Below are positions 55,537-64,000 of a stretch of DNA of 64,000 bases, in pieces. This DNA is from Gammaproteobacteria bacterium RIFCSPHIGHO2_12_FULL_35_23 (GTDB lineage Bacteria > Pseudomonadota > Gammaproteobacteria > UBA12402). The translations under genes and the position numbers were made by a program. The first letter of the stretch is position 1. Each line of letters begins with the position of its first letter. The notes under the pieces are model-generated. The model did no database searches. It was not told the DNA's origin and was given only the letters and a program-made list of their open reading frames with translations. The DNA lies in contig MGXT01000027.1 of the NCBI GenBank assembly GCA_001801465.1, positions 1 through 64,000 on the forward strand, given 5' to 3'.

Positions 55537-56496
55537 ATGAAGGTTGCTTACTTAAATAAAATAATGATTAGTATTATAATGGCTGGTATCATTTCTGTTA
55601 TCAATGCAGCACCTTCAACTTCGCCCACAGCACCAACTACAACAACCTCTGTTAGTGCTACTACAACTCCAACAGATAATCCACCTACTTTTCAAACCAC
55701 CAATCCAGAGGAACAAAAAGCTATAGGCGAAGAAGCAACAAGTCAAGCCAGCACTCAAGAATTGTTTAATTTAATCAGTGGTAATACGGCTGCAAGTCCT
55801 GATACTGAAACAGAAATGATGACTGAAACACCCGATTCTTTTTCTGGTTACAATCATGTGGTATTTAAAATCAATGATAAGTTAGACAAAGTCATCGCCA
55901 AACCTGCAGCGCATCTTTATATTAAAATTGTTCCTCGCCCTTTAACTAATATGATTAACAATGCTTTTGATAATGTCGATAACATCCCTACCATTGCTAA
56001 CGATCTGATGCAGGCAAACTTCTATCAAGCAACTTCTGACAGCTGGCGTTTAATCATTAATTCTACGCTGGGTGTTGGCGGTGCTTTTGATGTGGCTGCA
56101 CAAATGGGTTTAGCTTATAACTATGAAGACTTTGGTCTTACTCTAGCACAATGGGGTTGGACTAGTTCTAGTTATTTTATTATTCCTATTTTAGGACCTA
56201 GTACGGTACGAGACGGATTAGGCCGTATTGTTAATTATCAACTATCCATTTTCCCCTATATTGAACCTGCTTCAACACGCTGGGGCATTTATATTTTATT
56301 CTTATTAAATCAACGTGTACAATTTTTAAAAGCTGAAGATCTTTACAATAGCGCAGCCATTGCCCCCTATGCTTTTATGCGTAACGCTTATTTACAACGT
56401 CGTGCTTATTTAATTAATCGTAATAAAGAATTAAATAACCCTTATACTAAAAAAGATATGCAGAAATATTATAACCCTTATTACCTCTACCAATAA
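55537..56496 (+). CDS. mlaA: MlaA (VacJ) family phospholipid-transport protein, apparently without lipobox
   Basis: 319 residues. The MlaA domain (about 100-300) is clear: '[24 protein letters not shown]', '[28 protein letters not shown]', '[17 protein letters not shown]', 'GLTLAQWGW' and '[17 protein letters not shown]'. MlaA removes misplaced phospholipid from the outer leaflet of the outer membrane. The N-terminus is a cleavable signal (SVINA-APS) followed by a Ser/Thr/Pro-rich stretch of about 60 residues; there is no Cys at the cleavage site, so lipoprotein anchoring is not apparent. trmL follows after 2 bases. Confidence 0.88.
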   Translation: MKVAYLNKIMISIIMAGIISVINAAPSTSPTAPTTTTSVSATTTPTDNPPTFQTTNPEEQKAIGEEATSQASTQELFNLISGNTAASPDTETEMMTETPDSFSGYNHVVFKINDKLDKVIAKPAAHLYIKIVPRPLTNMINNAFDNVDNIPTIANDLMQANFYQATSDSWRLIINSTLGVGGAFDVAAQMGLAYNYEDFGLTLAQWGWTSSSYFIIPILGPSTVRDGLGRIVNYQLSIFPYIEPASTRWGIYILFLLNQRVQFLKAEDLYNSAAIAPYAFMRNAYLQRRAYLINRNKELNNPYTKKDMQKYYNPYYLYQ

Positions 56497-56498
56497 GC

Positions 56499-56960
56499 AT
56501 GTTTAATATTGTTTTAATTCATCCTGATATTCCACCCAATACGGGCAATATCATTCGACTTTGTGCTAATACAGGCTGCCAATTACATCTCATTCATCCT
56601 TTAGGGTTTAAACTGGATGATAAACGTTTAAAACGCGCGGGTCTTGATTATCATGAATTTGCCGAACTTAAAGAACATCAAAATTATCAAGATTTTTTAG
56701 CTCAATGCTCTCCACTTAGATTATTTGCTATCGAAACAGGCAGTATTCGTACCTATAACGAAGTAAAATATCAAGCGGGTGATTATTTATTATTTGGTTC
56801 AGAACTTACTGGTATTCCCAAACCGATTTTAGCACAGCTTACTCAAGAAAATATCTTATCAATTCCTATGCTACCTAATAATCGAAGTTTAAATCTCTCT
56901 AACTCAGTAGCTTTGGTTGTTTATGAAGCTTGGCGACAATTAAATTTTGCAGGCTATTAA
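56499..56960 (+). CDS. trmL: tRNA (cytidine(34)-2'-O)-methyltransferase
   Basis: 153 residues, SPOUT (SpoU) fold. '[34 protein letters not shown]', '[10 protein letters not shown]', '[11 protein letters not shown]' and '[26 protein letters not shown]' are the three knot motifs. 2'-O-methylates the wobble base of tRNA-Leu isoacceptors. It starts 2 bases after the mlaA stop codon. Confidence 0.93.
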   Translation: MFNIVLIHPDIPPNTGNIIRLCANTGCQLHLIHPLGFKLDDKRLKRAGLDYHEFAELKEHQNYQDFLAQCSPLRLFAIETGSIRTYNEVKYQAGDYLLFGSELTGIPKPILAQLTQENILSIPMLPNNRSLNLSNSVALVVYEAWRQLNFAGY

Positions 56961-57080
56961 AGCTAAACCTAGAGATAAACAACAAAATTTATTCAAAAAT
57001 CTTGATTAAAAGTATTATTTGTTTTCAATTAGTTATAGTTATTTTTGGCTATGGCTTAAAAAGCTCTACTTGAATGTTTA

Positions 57081-57113
57081 ACCAGTATGTCGAAAAATAA
57101 TCGACATACTGGT
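57081..57113. promoter_or_regulatory. 13-bp perfect inverted repeat, candidate AbiEi operator
   Basis: ACCAGTATGTCGA (57081-57093) and its exact complement (57101-57113) are separated by 7 bases and end 6 bases before the AbiEi-like start codon. No T-run, so not a terminator. AbiEi antitoxins are known to autorepress by binding inverted repeats in their own promoter. Confidence 0.6.
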
Positions 57114-57119
57114 GGTATT

Positions 57120-57729
57120 ATGAAAATTGAAACACTAAGAAAACTAGCCGGAACTGAAGAAATTAACTATCAGTTTCTTCTTTCTGCACTTAAAGATTAT
57201 GCTTGTCCTTGAGACAAAATTTCAGCCTGGATTAAATCTGGTGATGTGATTCGTGTAAAAAAAAGGTCTTTATATTTTTGGAAAAGCCGTCGCTTTACAA
57301 CCTTATTCAAAAGAAGTGCTTGCTAATCAACTATATGGACTCTCAGCTATTTCCTTAACTTATGCTTTAAGTTATTATGGATTAATACCTGAACGCGTTA
57401 CCACGCTTACTAGTATTACTAATAAGCGACGTAAATTTTTTCAAACTCTCATAGGGATATTTAATTATTATTATTATTTATACCTTGAAAAATATGCAGT
57501 AGGTATTGAATTACACTCATTTATAAAACAACAATCATTTTTAATTGCTTCTCCAGAAAAATCTTTGTGTGATCAAATTTATCTATTTGATAAAGACTAC
57601 CCATTAAATAATAAAAAAGAAATGGAAAATTACTTATTCCATAATCTTAGAATAGATGAAAAATTATTAAGAAAATTTTCTCTAAAAAATTTACATGAAG
57701 TCATTACTTACTATAAGGATGGTCCCTAA
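57120..57729 (+). pseudogene. AbiEi-like antitoxin, broken by a nonsense codon and a frameshift
   Basis: Starting at ATG 57120, the frame gives an AbiEi-type winged-helix N-terminus (MKIETLRKLAGTEEINYQFL...) and hits TGA at 57210-57212, where CGA (Arg) would be expected before DKISAWIKSGDVIRV. A second lesion follows: an A8 run (about 57258-57265) where A7 would give VKKGLYIFGKAVALQPYSKEVLANQLYG. From 57316 the remaining 137 residues (LYGLSAISLTYALSYYGLIPERV...) read intact to 57729. Normally it represses its operon and neutralises AbiEii; here a functional antitoxin is unlikely. Confidence 0.75.
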
Positions 57730-57766
57730 ACTGGTTATATAAATATATTAAAGATAGGAAATAATT

Positions 57767-58634
57767 ATGCATAATGCAATAAGCCAGATGTTAAAAAAAT
57801 ATCAATGCCATTCACAACAAGATTTTATTAATGCTATTAAAGAAATCTTTCAAGAAACAGCTTTATGGACTGTGGCGAGCAAATTTTTTTGAAAAAGTGG
57901 CTTTTTATGGGAGTTCTGCATTAAGGATTTTATATGGACTAAATCGCTTTTCCGAAGACTTAGATTTCTCTCTTTTAAGTAAAGAAAAAAACTTTAATTT
58001 GACCCCATTTAATAATGCGATTATTAAAGAACTTAAAGGATTTGGTTTTGAAGCCACTATGGACACAAAAATTAAAAACTTTGATTCTAATATTGAGTCA
58101 GCCTTTATAAAAGCCGACTCCAAAAAACAACTTATAATAATAGATGCTCTCCATAATATTATTACAAGTACTCATAAGATGCAAATTATCAAAATAAAAA
58201 TGGAAGTTGATACTAATCCTCCAAGATCGTTTGATACTGAAACAAAATTCTTATTTCAACCTATTCCTTTCTCTATTAAAAGCCTTACCCTGCCAGATCT
58301 GTTTGCAGGAAAAATTCATACCTTATTATGCAGAGCTTGGACAATTAGAGTAAAAGGACATGATTGGTATGATTTTGTTTGGTATCTTTCGAATAATATC
58401 CCGGTTAATTTGCAACATTTAAAAGCACGCTTAATACAAAGCAATGCTTGGGACAAACAACTCCATTTTAATAAAATTGAATTAATCAATCTTCTTGCTC
58501 AAAAAATAACTATTACGGATTTTGCAAAAGCTAATGAAGATATCTCTCTTTTTATTAAAAATACTGAGAGTATGGCTGTTTGGTCAAAAGAATTTTTTAT
58601 AGCTATATTAGCTACTCTACAAACTATTAACTAA
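57767..58634 (+). pseudogene. AbiEii-like nucleotidyltransferase toxin, N-terminal frameshift
   Basis: An ATG at 57767 with AGGAA upstream opens 41 codons (MHNAISQMLKKYQ...) to TGA 57890. Homology then continues in a second frame (from about 57855; first start codon 57831): 'LYGLWRANFFEKVAFYGSSALRILYGLNRFSEDLDFSLLS'. That segment carries the AbiEii/DUF1814 GSxALR and SEDLDF nucleotidyltransferase motifs, and the rest runs intact to 58634. A one-base deletion near 57850-57866 explains the shift. A protein initiated at 57831 would lack only about 25 residues, so residual toxin is possible. Located 37 bases after the antitoxin pseudogene. Confidence 0.72.
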
Positions 58635-58636
58635 TA

Positions 58637-59227
58637 TTATTTAGTTAATTGAACAATCCAACTACGAATTTCAGAATGACTCATTTTAGGTAACTCCTCA
58701 TCTGTTAAGATTTGTTGTACAACTTGATCACAAGTATTATTTTTACAGTTAAGTAATTCAGATTGACTTAAAGCAAAAAAAACTAACATAAAATGGGGTT
58801 TATGAGCAGTTAGTTTAATAATACTACGACTAAAATAGCGAATAGTTAACATAGCACAACGAAACAAAATTAAGCCTTGTGGTGAAGCAAAATATTGATA
58901 AAAAGTTTTTATTATTTCCGAATCTTCAGTCTGTAATAAAAAGCTTTCAAAATTAGCGACTATTTTTATTAATGTTTTTTGTTCGTCTGCGTTACAAGCT
59001 TGACGTTTTTTAATTAAAAAATTAACGAAAGGATGATAACTAGCTTGTTCATTACTTATAGCACGCTTTTGCGCTGTCAGCTGCACCAAAGAATAAAGTA
59101 AATCACCATTAATAATCTGAGAAGGCCTAGGGCTTACTGGCTCACGTCTTGATAAAATGGCTTTTGCTTTATAAAAAAGTTTCTTACTTGCTTTTTTATA
59201 ATCTAATTTTTTTGATTTAAGCACCAT
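58637..59227 (-). CDS. Hypothetical protein
   Basis: 196 residues from the ATG at 59227, which has GGAG 6 bases upstream; the ATG at 59239 has no SD. Not recognised. Very basic N-terminus (MVLKSKKLDYKKASKKLFYKAKAILSRR), then helical sequence with a hydrophobic stretch near 'PHFMLVFFALSQSELL'. Ends acidic-then-polar (TDEELPKMSHSEIRSWIVQLTK). Convergent with the AbiEii pseudogene (2 bases apart) and 61 bases downstream of ctpA on the same strand. Confidence 0.55.
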   Translation of the reverse strand: MVLKSKKLDYKKASKKLFYKAKAILSRREPVSPRPSQIINGDLLYSLVQLTAQKRAISNEQASYHPFVNFLIKKRQACNADEQKTLIKIVANFESFLLQTEDSEIIKTFYQYFASPQGLILFRCAMLTIRYFSRSIIKLTAHKPHFMLVFFALSQSELLNCKNNTCDQVVQQILTDEELPKMSHSEIRSWIVQLTK

Positions 59228-59288
59228 ACTCGACTCCATTTCATATATCTATTACTCAATAATAAAATATAAATCTAGCTCGCTTTAT

Positions 59289-60680
59289 TTAAGCATTAGG
59301 TCCTGTAGTTTGATTCACCAAGGACAATGCTTTTAATATCGTTAAAGCTTCATATAATTGAAAATCTTTATTTGCCAACTCAGCCTGCTCATCATTAGCA
59401 GCCTCTGATGACTGTTTTTTTGCTGAACCGTTTTTTAAATGACCTTTTAAATTTTGCTCACGGATTTTTAAAAAGAATAAACCGTCTTCTTTGGTTTTAT
59501 TTACCTTTAAATTCTCAACCAACACATCAGGCTTAATGCCCTCTTCTTGAATAGATCGACCCTTAGGTGTGTAATAAAGTGCCGTAGTTAATTTAATCGC
59601 TGTTTTATCATCTAAAGGTAACAAGGTTTGTACAGAACCTTTACCAAAGCTTCTTTGCCCGACTATTACTGCTCGTTTATAATCTTGCAGCGCACCGGCT
59701 ACAATTTCTGAACCTGAAGCAGAACCTTGATTAATCAATACAATAATTGGTTTTCCTTTTAATAAATCTTCAGAGTCCGCTCGAAAATAGCTGTTTGCTT
59801 CAGAAAATCGCCCCTTGGTATAAACAATTAAATTATTTTTACCTAACTTTTTACTATCTAAAAACACATCCACCACTTCAACGGCGCTGTCTAATAACCC
59901 CCCTGGATTATTACGTAAATCAATAATTAAGCCCTGTAAATTACCATGAGTTTGTTGTTGCAGAGATTTCACAGCATTGACAACATCTTTGCCTGTGTTT
60001 TCTTGAAACTGACTAATACGGATATAGCCAAAATTATCGGCTAGTACTTTACTTTTAACACTTTGAATTTGTATACGCTGACGAGTAATGGTTAATTCTC
60101 TAGGTTTCTTTTCATTTTTACTAATAACGCTTAATGTGATTGTGGTGCCTGGTTTGCCTCTAATTAAGCGCACTACTTCATTAGCCGATAAATCAATTAC
60201 CGGCTTGCCGTTAACAGCAATAATATAATCTCCTGCTTGAATACCCGCTTTTTGTGCAGGCGTATCATCTAAAGGCGCAATAACTTTTACCATGCCTTTT
60301 TCAGAGGTAATTTCTATCCCAATCCCCACAAAGTCACCACTAGTTTGACTTTTGAATTCTTTTAAATCTTCTTCATCTAAATAAACTGAATGGGGATCTA
60401 AACCAGAAAGCATGCCACGAATAGCATTTTCAAAAAGCTCTTTATCTTTTTTATCGTGCACATAAAACTGTTTAATTTCACCAAATACCAAACCAAACTT
60501 AATCACATCTTCTGGGTTTGGTTGAGTAGGTTTATAAATACTGGGGGCTGACAAAGCAGCAGGTTTTGTGGTAACGATAGCCGCTGTTGAAGCTGGTGTC
60601 GTAGAGCCCTCGCTACAGGTTATTAAACTGGCTAAACCTATCCCCAAAATAAAGTTCTTTAAATTGAAAGCCTTCAGCAC
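59289..60680 (-). CDS. ctpA: Carboxy-terminal processing protease (S41)
   Basis: 463 residues. Periplasmic S41 protease: signal sequence, PDZ domain with 'DFVGIGIEITSEKGMVKVIAPLDDTPAQKAGIQAGDYIIAVNG', then a catalytic domain with Ser in 'NQGSASGSEIVAGALQDYKRA' and the general-base Lys in 'RSFGKGSVQTLLPL'. The N-terminus has LITC before a Ser/Thr-rich linker, a weak lipobox. GTG start with GAGG upstream. Follows envC at 42 bases, a gpmI-envC-ctpA order common in proteobacteria. Confidence 0.93.
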   Translation of the reverse strand: MLKAFNLKNFILGIGLASLITCSEGSTTPASTAAIVTTKPAALSAPSIYKPTQPNPEDVIKFGLVFGEIKQFYVHDKKDKELFENAIRGMLSGLDPHSVYLDEEDLKEFKSQTSGDFVGIGIEITSEKGMVKVIAPLDDTPAQKAGIQAGDYIIAVNGKPVIDLSANEVVRLIRGKPGTTITLSVISKNEKKPRELTITRQRIQIQSVKSKVLADNFGYIRISQFQENTGKDVVNAVKSLQQQTHGNLQGLIIDLRNNPGGLLDSAVEVVDVFLDSKKLGKNNLIVYTKGRFSEANSYFRADSEDLLKGKPIIVLINQGSASGSEIVAGALQDYKRAVIVGQRSFGKGSVQTLLPLDDKTAIKLTTALYYTPKGRSIQEEGIKPDVLVENLKVNKTKEDGLFFLKIREQNLKGHLKNGSAKKQSSEAANDEQAELANKDFQLYEALTILKALSLVNQTTGPNA

Positions 60681-60722
60681 TTTTCACCTCAATTGTTTCA
60701 TCAATATGCTATTGTAGATCAA

Positions 60723-61913
60723 TTAAGAATATTTGCGTATCCATTTTAGTGGATCTATTGCAAGGCCATTTTGAGTAACCTCAAAATAAAGCGCCGGATC
60801 AGTTAGCCCCCCAGAATTACCTACTGTGGCAATAACTTGACCAGAGGTCACCTCATCTCCTTCTTGAACATATAGGCTTTCAGCGTGCGCATAAAGACTC
60901 ATATAGGTAGCATTATGTTGGATAATAACCAATAAACCATAGCCACGTAACCAATGAGCAAACACTACTTTTCCAGCCGCCGTGGCATGAATTGGAGTTC
61001 CCATGGGTGCAGAAAGCAAAATTCCGGAACTGAACAATCTTCCGCCAGCTAAAGGTTGGCCATAATTTTGGATCATTCTTCCCCCTGCAATAGGCATGCC
61101 ACGGGCAGTAGAAGCAACCGAACTTGCTGGTGGATGATAAACATTTGAAGTTTGAACCTTGGTAATGACAGATTGTAAGCGGGCCTTATCTTGCAATAAT
61201 TTGGCTAGCTGCTGCTGCTTACTACCAATACTTCTTTCTAATTGCTGTAACACTTGACTGCGAATTTGCTTTTCTTCGGTAAGCTTGGCAGTAATTGCCT
61301 GCTCTTGAGCTTTAACATTTTGCAATTTTTGGGTCTGTTGATTAACCGCAGCTGCAGTAGCTTCAAGCTGACTTAAAGTTACTTGAATTTGTTGTATAGC
61401 CTGACTACGAGCATTCATTAAATAACGATAATAAGTAATATAGCGTTCTACGGTCGCTGGATTTTCTTGATTTAATAAAATCTTTAAATACTGCTGTCTA
61501 CCTAATATATAACTGGCGCAGAGCTGTTCATTAAGTACCTGTTGCTGCTGTTGTAATTGCAAAGTGTACTCGGCTTGCTGAGTTTGCGTAGTCGCTAAAA
61601 GTTTTTGCTGAGTGTTTAAGGTCTTTAGCGTATTATTCAATTGCTTTGAGGAACCAGCAATTTGAAGTTCGGTTTTTTGAAGCTGATTCTCCACGGTATT
61701 TTTCTGAGATTTTGATTCAAACAGGCTATGTTCCAATGAAGTAATCGAAGAACCCAATGAATTTATCGCTGTACTACGACTAAAAGCAGGGATATGCCAA
61801 GAAAAAGCCAAAGCAAGATTAGCTGCCCATAACAAAATAGAGAAAAGCAACCCAAATCTTTTGCTCCCTTGCCATAAGACTCTAATCTTAAGTTTATCCC
61901 TATCCTTTTTCAC
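60723..61913 (-). CDS. envC: EnvC-like murein hydrolase activator (M23 domain)
   Basis: 396 residues. N-terminal membrane/signal helix ([19 protein letters not shown]), long coiled coil (about 55-250, Gln/Leu-rich), then a LytM/M23 domain: '[60 protein letters not shown]...[16 protein letters not shown]'. The usual metal-ligand HxxxD motif is SGILLSA here, so it is probably a non-catalytic activator of amidases at division. GTG start overlapping gpmI by 14 bases. Confidence 0.9.
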   Translation of the reverse strand: MKKDRDKLKIRVLWQGSKRFGLLFSILLWAANLALAFSWHIPAFSRSTAINSLGSSITSLEHSLFESKSQKNTVENQLQKTELQIAGSSKQLNNTLKTLNTQQKLLATTQTQQAEYTLQLQQQQQVLNEQLCASYILGRQQYLKILLNQENPATVERYITYYRYLMNARSQAIQQIQVTLSQLEATAAAVNQQTQKLQNVKAQEQAITAKLTEEKQIRSQVLQQLERSIGSKQQQLAKLLQDKARLQSVITKVQTSNVYHPPASSVASTARGMPIAGGRMIQNYGQPLAGGRLFSSGILLSAPMGTPIHATAAGKVVFAHWLRGYGLLVIIQHNATYMSLYAHAESLYVQEGDEVTSGQVIATVGNSGGLTDPALYFEVTQNGLAIDPLKWIRKYS

Positions 61914-63477
61914 CTAATTTCTCTGGCTCCATTAGTGTTAGTAAAGAAGTCCCTGTCATCTCTGAAGGTATGGCTAAGCCCATCAAGTATAGCATAGTGG
62001 GACAAACATCCGCCAAAATACCTGCTTGCTTACAAATCGTAGCAGATCTACCTAGATAAATAAATGGGACTAAGTTAGTTGTATGCGCTGTATGAGCTTG
62101 TTTAGTTTTATCATCATACATACAGTCTGCATTACCATGATCAGCTGTAATAATCATTTCTCCGCCGACTGCCATAAGCGTTGTCGCCACTTTTCCAATA
62201 CATTCATCTAAACATTCAATCGCTTTAATAGTTGCTTCATAATTACCAGTATGACCTACCATATCTGCATTAGCATAATTACAAATAATACAATCGTATT
62301 TTTTACTGCTGATCGCAGCAATCAATTTTTCTGTTAGTTCAGGCGCGCTCATTTGCGGCTGTAAATCATAAGTTGCCACTTTGGGAGAAGGAATAAGAGT
62401 TCTATCTTCTCCAGGAAAAGGTTCTTCAACGCCACCATTAAAAAAGAAAGTGACATGGGCATATTTTTCTGTTTCAGCTATTCTTAATTGTTTTAAACCA
62501 AGTTTAGCAAGATATTCCCCAAAAATATTGCTTAATCGACTAGGCGGATAAGCCACTGGGATATTAAAAGTTTCATCATATTGGGTCAAACAAACATAAG
62601 TATTTAACTTTGGCCATACTTTTCTCTTAAAACCATCAAAATTTTCTTCAATGAAGCAGCGTGTAATTTGTCTGGCTCGATCGGCCCTAAAATTCATAAA
62701 AATTACGACATCGCCTGTTTGGATGGTAACCGGTTTATCTTGCAAAACATGAATGCTCGTTGGTTTAACAAACTCATCCGTTTCACCTCTTTGATAAGCA
62801 GCTTCTAAACCTGCTTGTGCAGAAGTTGCAGTAAAAGCACTTTTGCCTTCTGTCATCAGCTCATAAGCTGCTGCAACACGTTCCCAGCGCTGATCACGAT
62901 CCATGGTGTAATAACGTCCAATAAGCGTAACTATCTTCCCAACTCCTAAATCTTGACATTTTTCTTCTACCAATTGAATTGAACTGGCTGCGCTTTTAGG
63001 CGGCGTATCCCGACCATCTAAAATGGCATGTAAATAAATTTTTTTTGCACCACGTTTAGCAGCTAATTCTAAGCTTGCTAGAATGTGATCATGATGACTG
63101 TGCACTCCACCTGGCGATAATAAGCCCATGATGTGGACTGCTTTATCTGCTTGAATAGCACTCTCAATAGCTTTTGTTAACACTGGATTATAAAAAAAAT
63201 CACCTTCTTTTATTGCTTTGGAAATACGAGTGAATTCTTGATAAACCACACGACCCGCACCTAAATTTAAATGCCCTACCTCGGAATTACCCATTTGATC
63301 ATCGGGTAATCCTACTCCTTCTCCCGAACCAGAAATTAAGGTATGTGTACAATTCTGCCAAAGCTTATCAAGATGAGGAGTACGAGCATGATAAATAGCA
63401 TTATGGTCATGCGCTTCACTGTGGCCAAAACCATCTAAAATTATTAAAATCATTGGTCGATGTAAAATTGAAGTCAT
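61900..63477 (-). CDS. gpmI: 2,3-bisphosphoglycerate-independent phosphoglycerate mutase
   Basis: 525 residues. Interconverts 3- and 2-phosphoglycerate with two metal ions. '[21 protein letters not shown]', catalytic Ser in '[22 protein letters not shown]', '[15 protein letters not shown]', '[11 protein letters not shown]' and '[13 protein letters not shown]' are all present. ATG 63477 is used; a GTG one codon upstream is equally possible. First gene of gpmI-envC-ctpA; divergent from the rhodanese gene. Confidence 0.96.
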   Translation of the reverse strand: MTSILHRPMILIILDGFGHSEAHDHNAIYHARTPHLDKLWQNCTHTLISGSGEGVGLPDDQMGNSEVGHLNLGAGRVVYQEFTRISKAIKEGDFFYNPVLTKAIESAIQADKAVHIMGLLSPGGVHSHHDHILASLELAAKRGAKKIYLHAILDGRDTPPKSAASSIQLVEEKCQDLGVGKIVTLIGRYYTMDRDQRWERVAAAYELMTEGKSAFTATSAQAGLEAAYQRGETDEFVKPTSIHVLQDKPVTIQTGDVVIFMNFRADRARQITRCFIEENFDGFKRKVWPKLNTYVCLTQYDETFNIPVAYPPSRLSNIFGEYLAKLGLKQLRIAETEKYAHVTFFFNGGVEEPFPGEDRTLIPSPKVATYDLQPQMSAPELTEKLIAAISSKKYDCIICNYANADMVGHTGNYEATIKAIECLDECIGKVATTLMAVGGEMIITADHGNADCMYDDKTKQAHTAHTTNLVPFIYLGRSATICKQAGILADVCPTMLYLMGLAIPSEMTGTSLLTLMEPEKLGEKG

Positions 63478-63726
63478 CACGTTAAAAACCCTTCTTAACG
63501 ATAATTATTGAGCGGCCAATGATAGTCTTACTAGACAGGTTTCTGCAACCTTTTTAAGGATTATCCAAAGCGTACTAATCTTCATAATTGAATAGCGTTC
63601 ATCAACCCATTTCTAAGAACAAAAATGATTAATTCTTGTTAAATAACGGGCTGTTAATCTCTAGTTTCTTCACCCAGAGTGTGTATAATCAGGATCTTAA
63701 TTTAATACTGTTAAGAATTATAAATT

Positions 63727-64000
63727 ATGGACAAAATTTGGCCTTTTATTAGCCATCACTGGTTATTAAGCGCTTTATTCATTCTTTTACTGATCGCTAT
63801 TTTTATTTTTGAGGCGTTAAGTAAAAAACAATCTTCGGCCCATATTAGTCCCCAAGAAACTATTCAATTAATCAATCGTCATGAAGCTGTTGTCATTGAT
63901 ATTCGCAGCCGGGAAGCGTTTATCCGTGGCCATATTATTAATGCCATTCACTTGCCCTTTGCGGCGCTACAAAAAGATATTCAAAAGCTCATTGAGCATA
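63727..64000 (+). CDS. Membrane-anchored rhodanese-like protein (YibN-like), partial
   Basis: 91 codons to the right edge. One N-terminal membrane helix (LLSALFILLLIAIFIFEAL), then a rhodanese domain start: 'ISPQETIQLINRHEAVVIDIRSREAFIRGHIINAIHLPF', matching YibN-type proteins. The active-site loop lies beyond the window. In E. coli yibN is likewise divergent from gpmI and precedes grxC-secB, so those genes may follow. Confidence 0.85.
   Translation, partial: MDKIWPFISHHWLLSALFILLLIAIFIFEALSKKQSSAHISPQETIQLINRHEAVVIDIRSREAFIRGHIINAIHLPFAALQKDIQKLIEH

Overview
The window looks like the chromosome of an AT-rich, host-associated gammaproteobacterium, most likely in the order Legionellales (Legionella / Coxiella / Aquicella / Berkiella-like). 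This is inference from gene content: ordinary gammaproteobacterial housekeeping genes (hfq-hflX, a YjeT-like gene next to purA, rpmE, recG, gpmI-envC-ctpA, a yibN-like rhodanese) are mixed with several proteins of eukaryote-like character. These include an ankyrin-repeat protein, a protein beginning with a textbook N-myristoylation signal, a protein with a nuclear-localisation-like cluster, and a protein with a Ser/Arg/Pro-rich tail. Three of the candidate effector genes have PmrA-box-like direct repeats upstream; in Legionella and Coxiella PmrA controls Dot/Icm effectors. No secretion-system gene is in the window, so 'effector' is a hypothesis throughout.

Layout. 1-2220: a decayed mobile/phage region (AlpA-like regulator cut by the left edge, a 140-bp inverted-repeat element, a broken antitermination-Q-like gene, an IS3-family element with a nonsense mutation). 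2261-4537: quinol-dependent nitric oxide reductase. 4715-5581: ISAs1-type remnant. 5710-10214: five-gene operon for acetoacetate / 3-hydroxybutyrate / acyl-CoA metabolism. 10246-12368: DHA2-type MFS transporter and a cupin. 12510-22067: an orphan H-box protein, then a tightly packed six-gene minus-strand operon (myristoylation-motif protein, alpha/beta hydrolase, MATE-like transporter, acyltransferase, peptide-binding protein, hybrid histidine kinase). 22324-26725: a small membrane protein with a DsbB variant, a MATE pump, RecG. 26854-29241: divergent small protein and ankyrin protein. 29432-34094: tRNA-Leu(CAG), DUF2065, purA, hflX, hfq, rpmE, xth. 34204-37500: lipoate ligase, a chymotrypsin-like protease, an exported protein, a hypothetical protein.

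37605-46994 is an eleven-gene co-directional run trpR-trpE-G-D-C-F-B-A followed by a type I-beta DAHP synthase, aroK and aroB. Most junctions overlap or are nearly contiguous, so chorismate entry and the whole tryptophan branch look co-expressed, headed by their own repressor. 47009-51777 is accessory: a frameshifted ceramidase-like gene, two tandem effector candidates, a degraded stretch and a secreted small protein. 51823-56960: glnA, a CDF transporter, proline iminopeptidase, an MlaA homologue, trmL. 57081-58634: a decayed AbiE-type toxin-antitoxin locus with a perfect inverted-repeat operator candidate. 58637-64000: a hypothetical gene, then ctpA, envC, gpmI and, divergently, a rhodanese gene cut by the right edge.

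The most distinctive unit is the 22067-12751 operon, which joins a potentially host-lipidated protein to a possible make/modify/export/bind/sense cassette. The PmrA-box-linked effector candidates come next.
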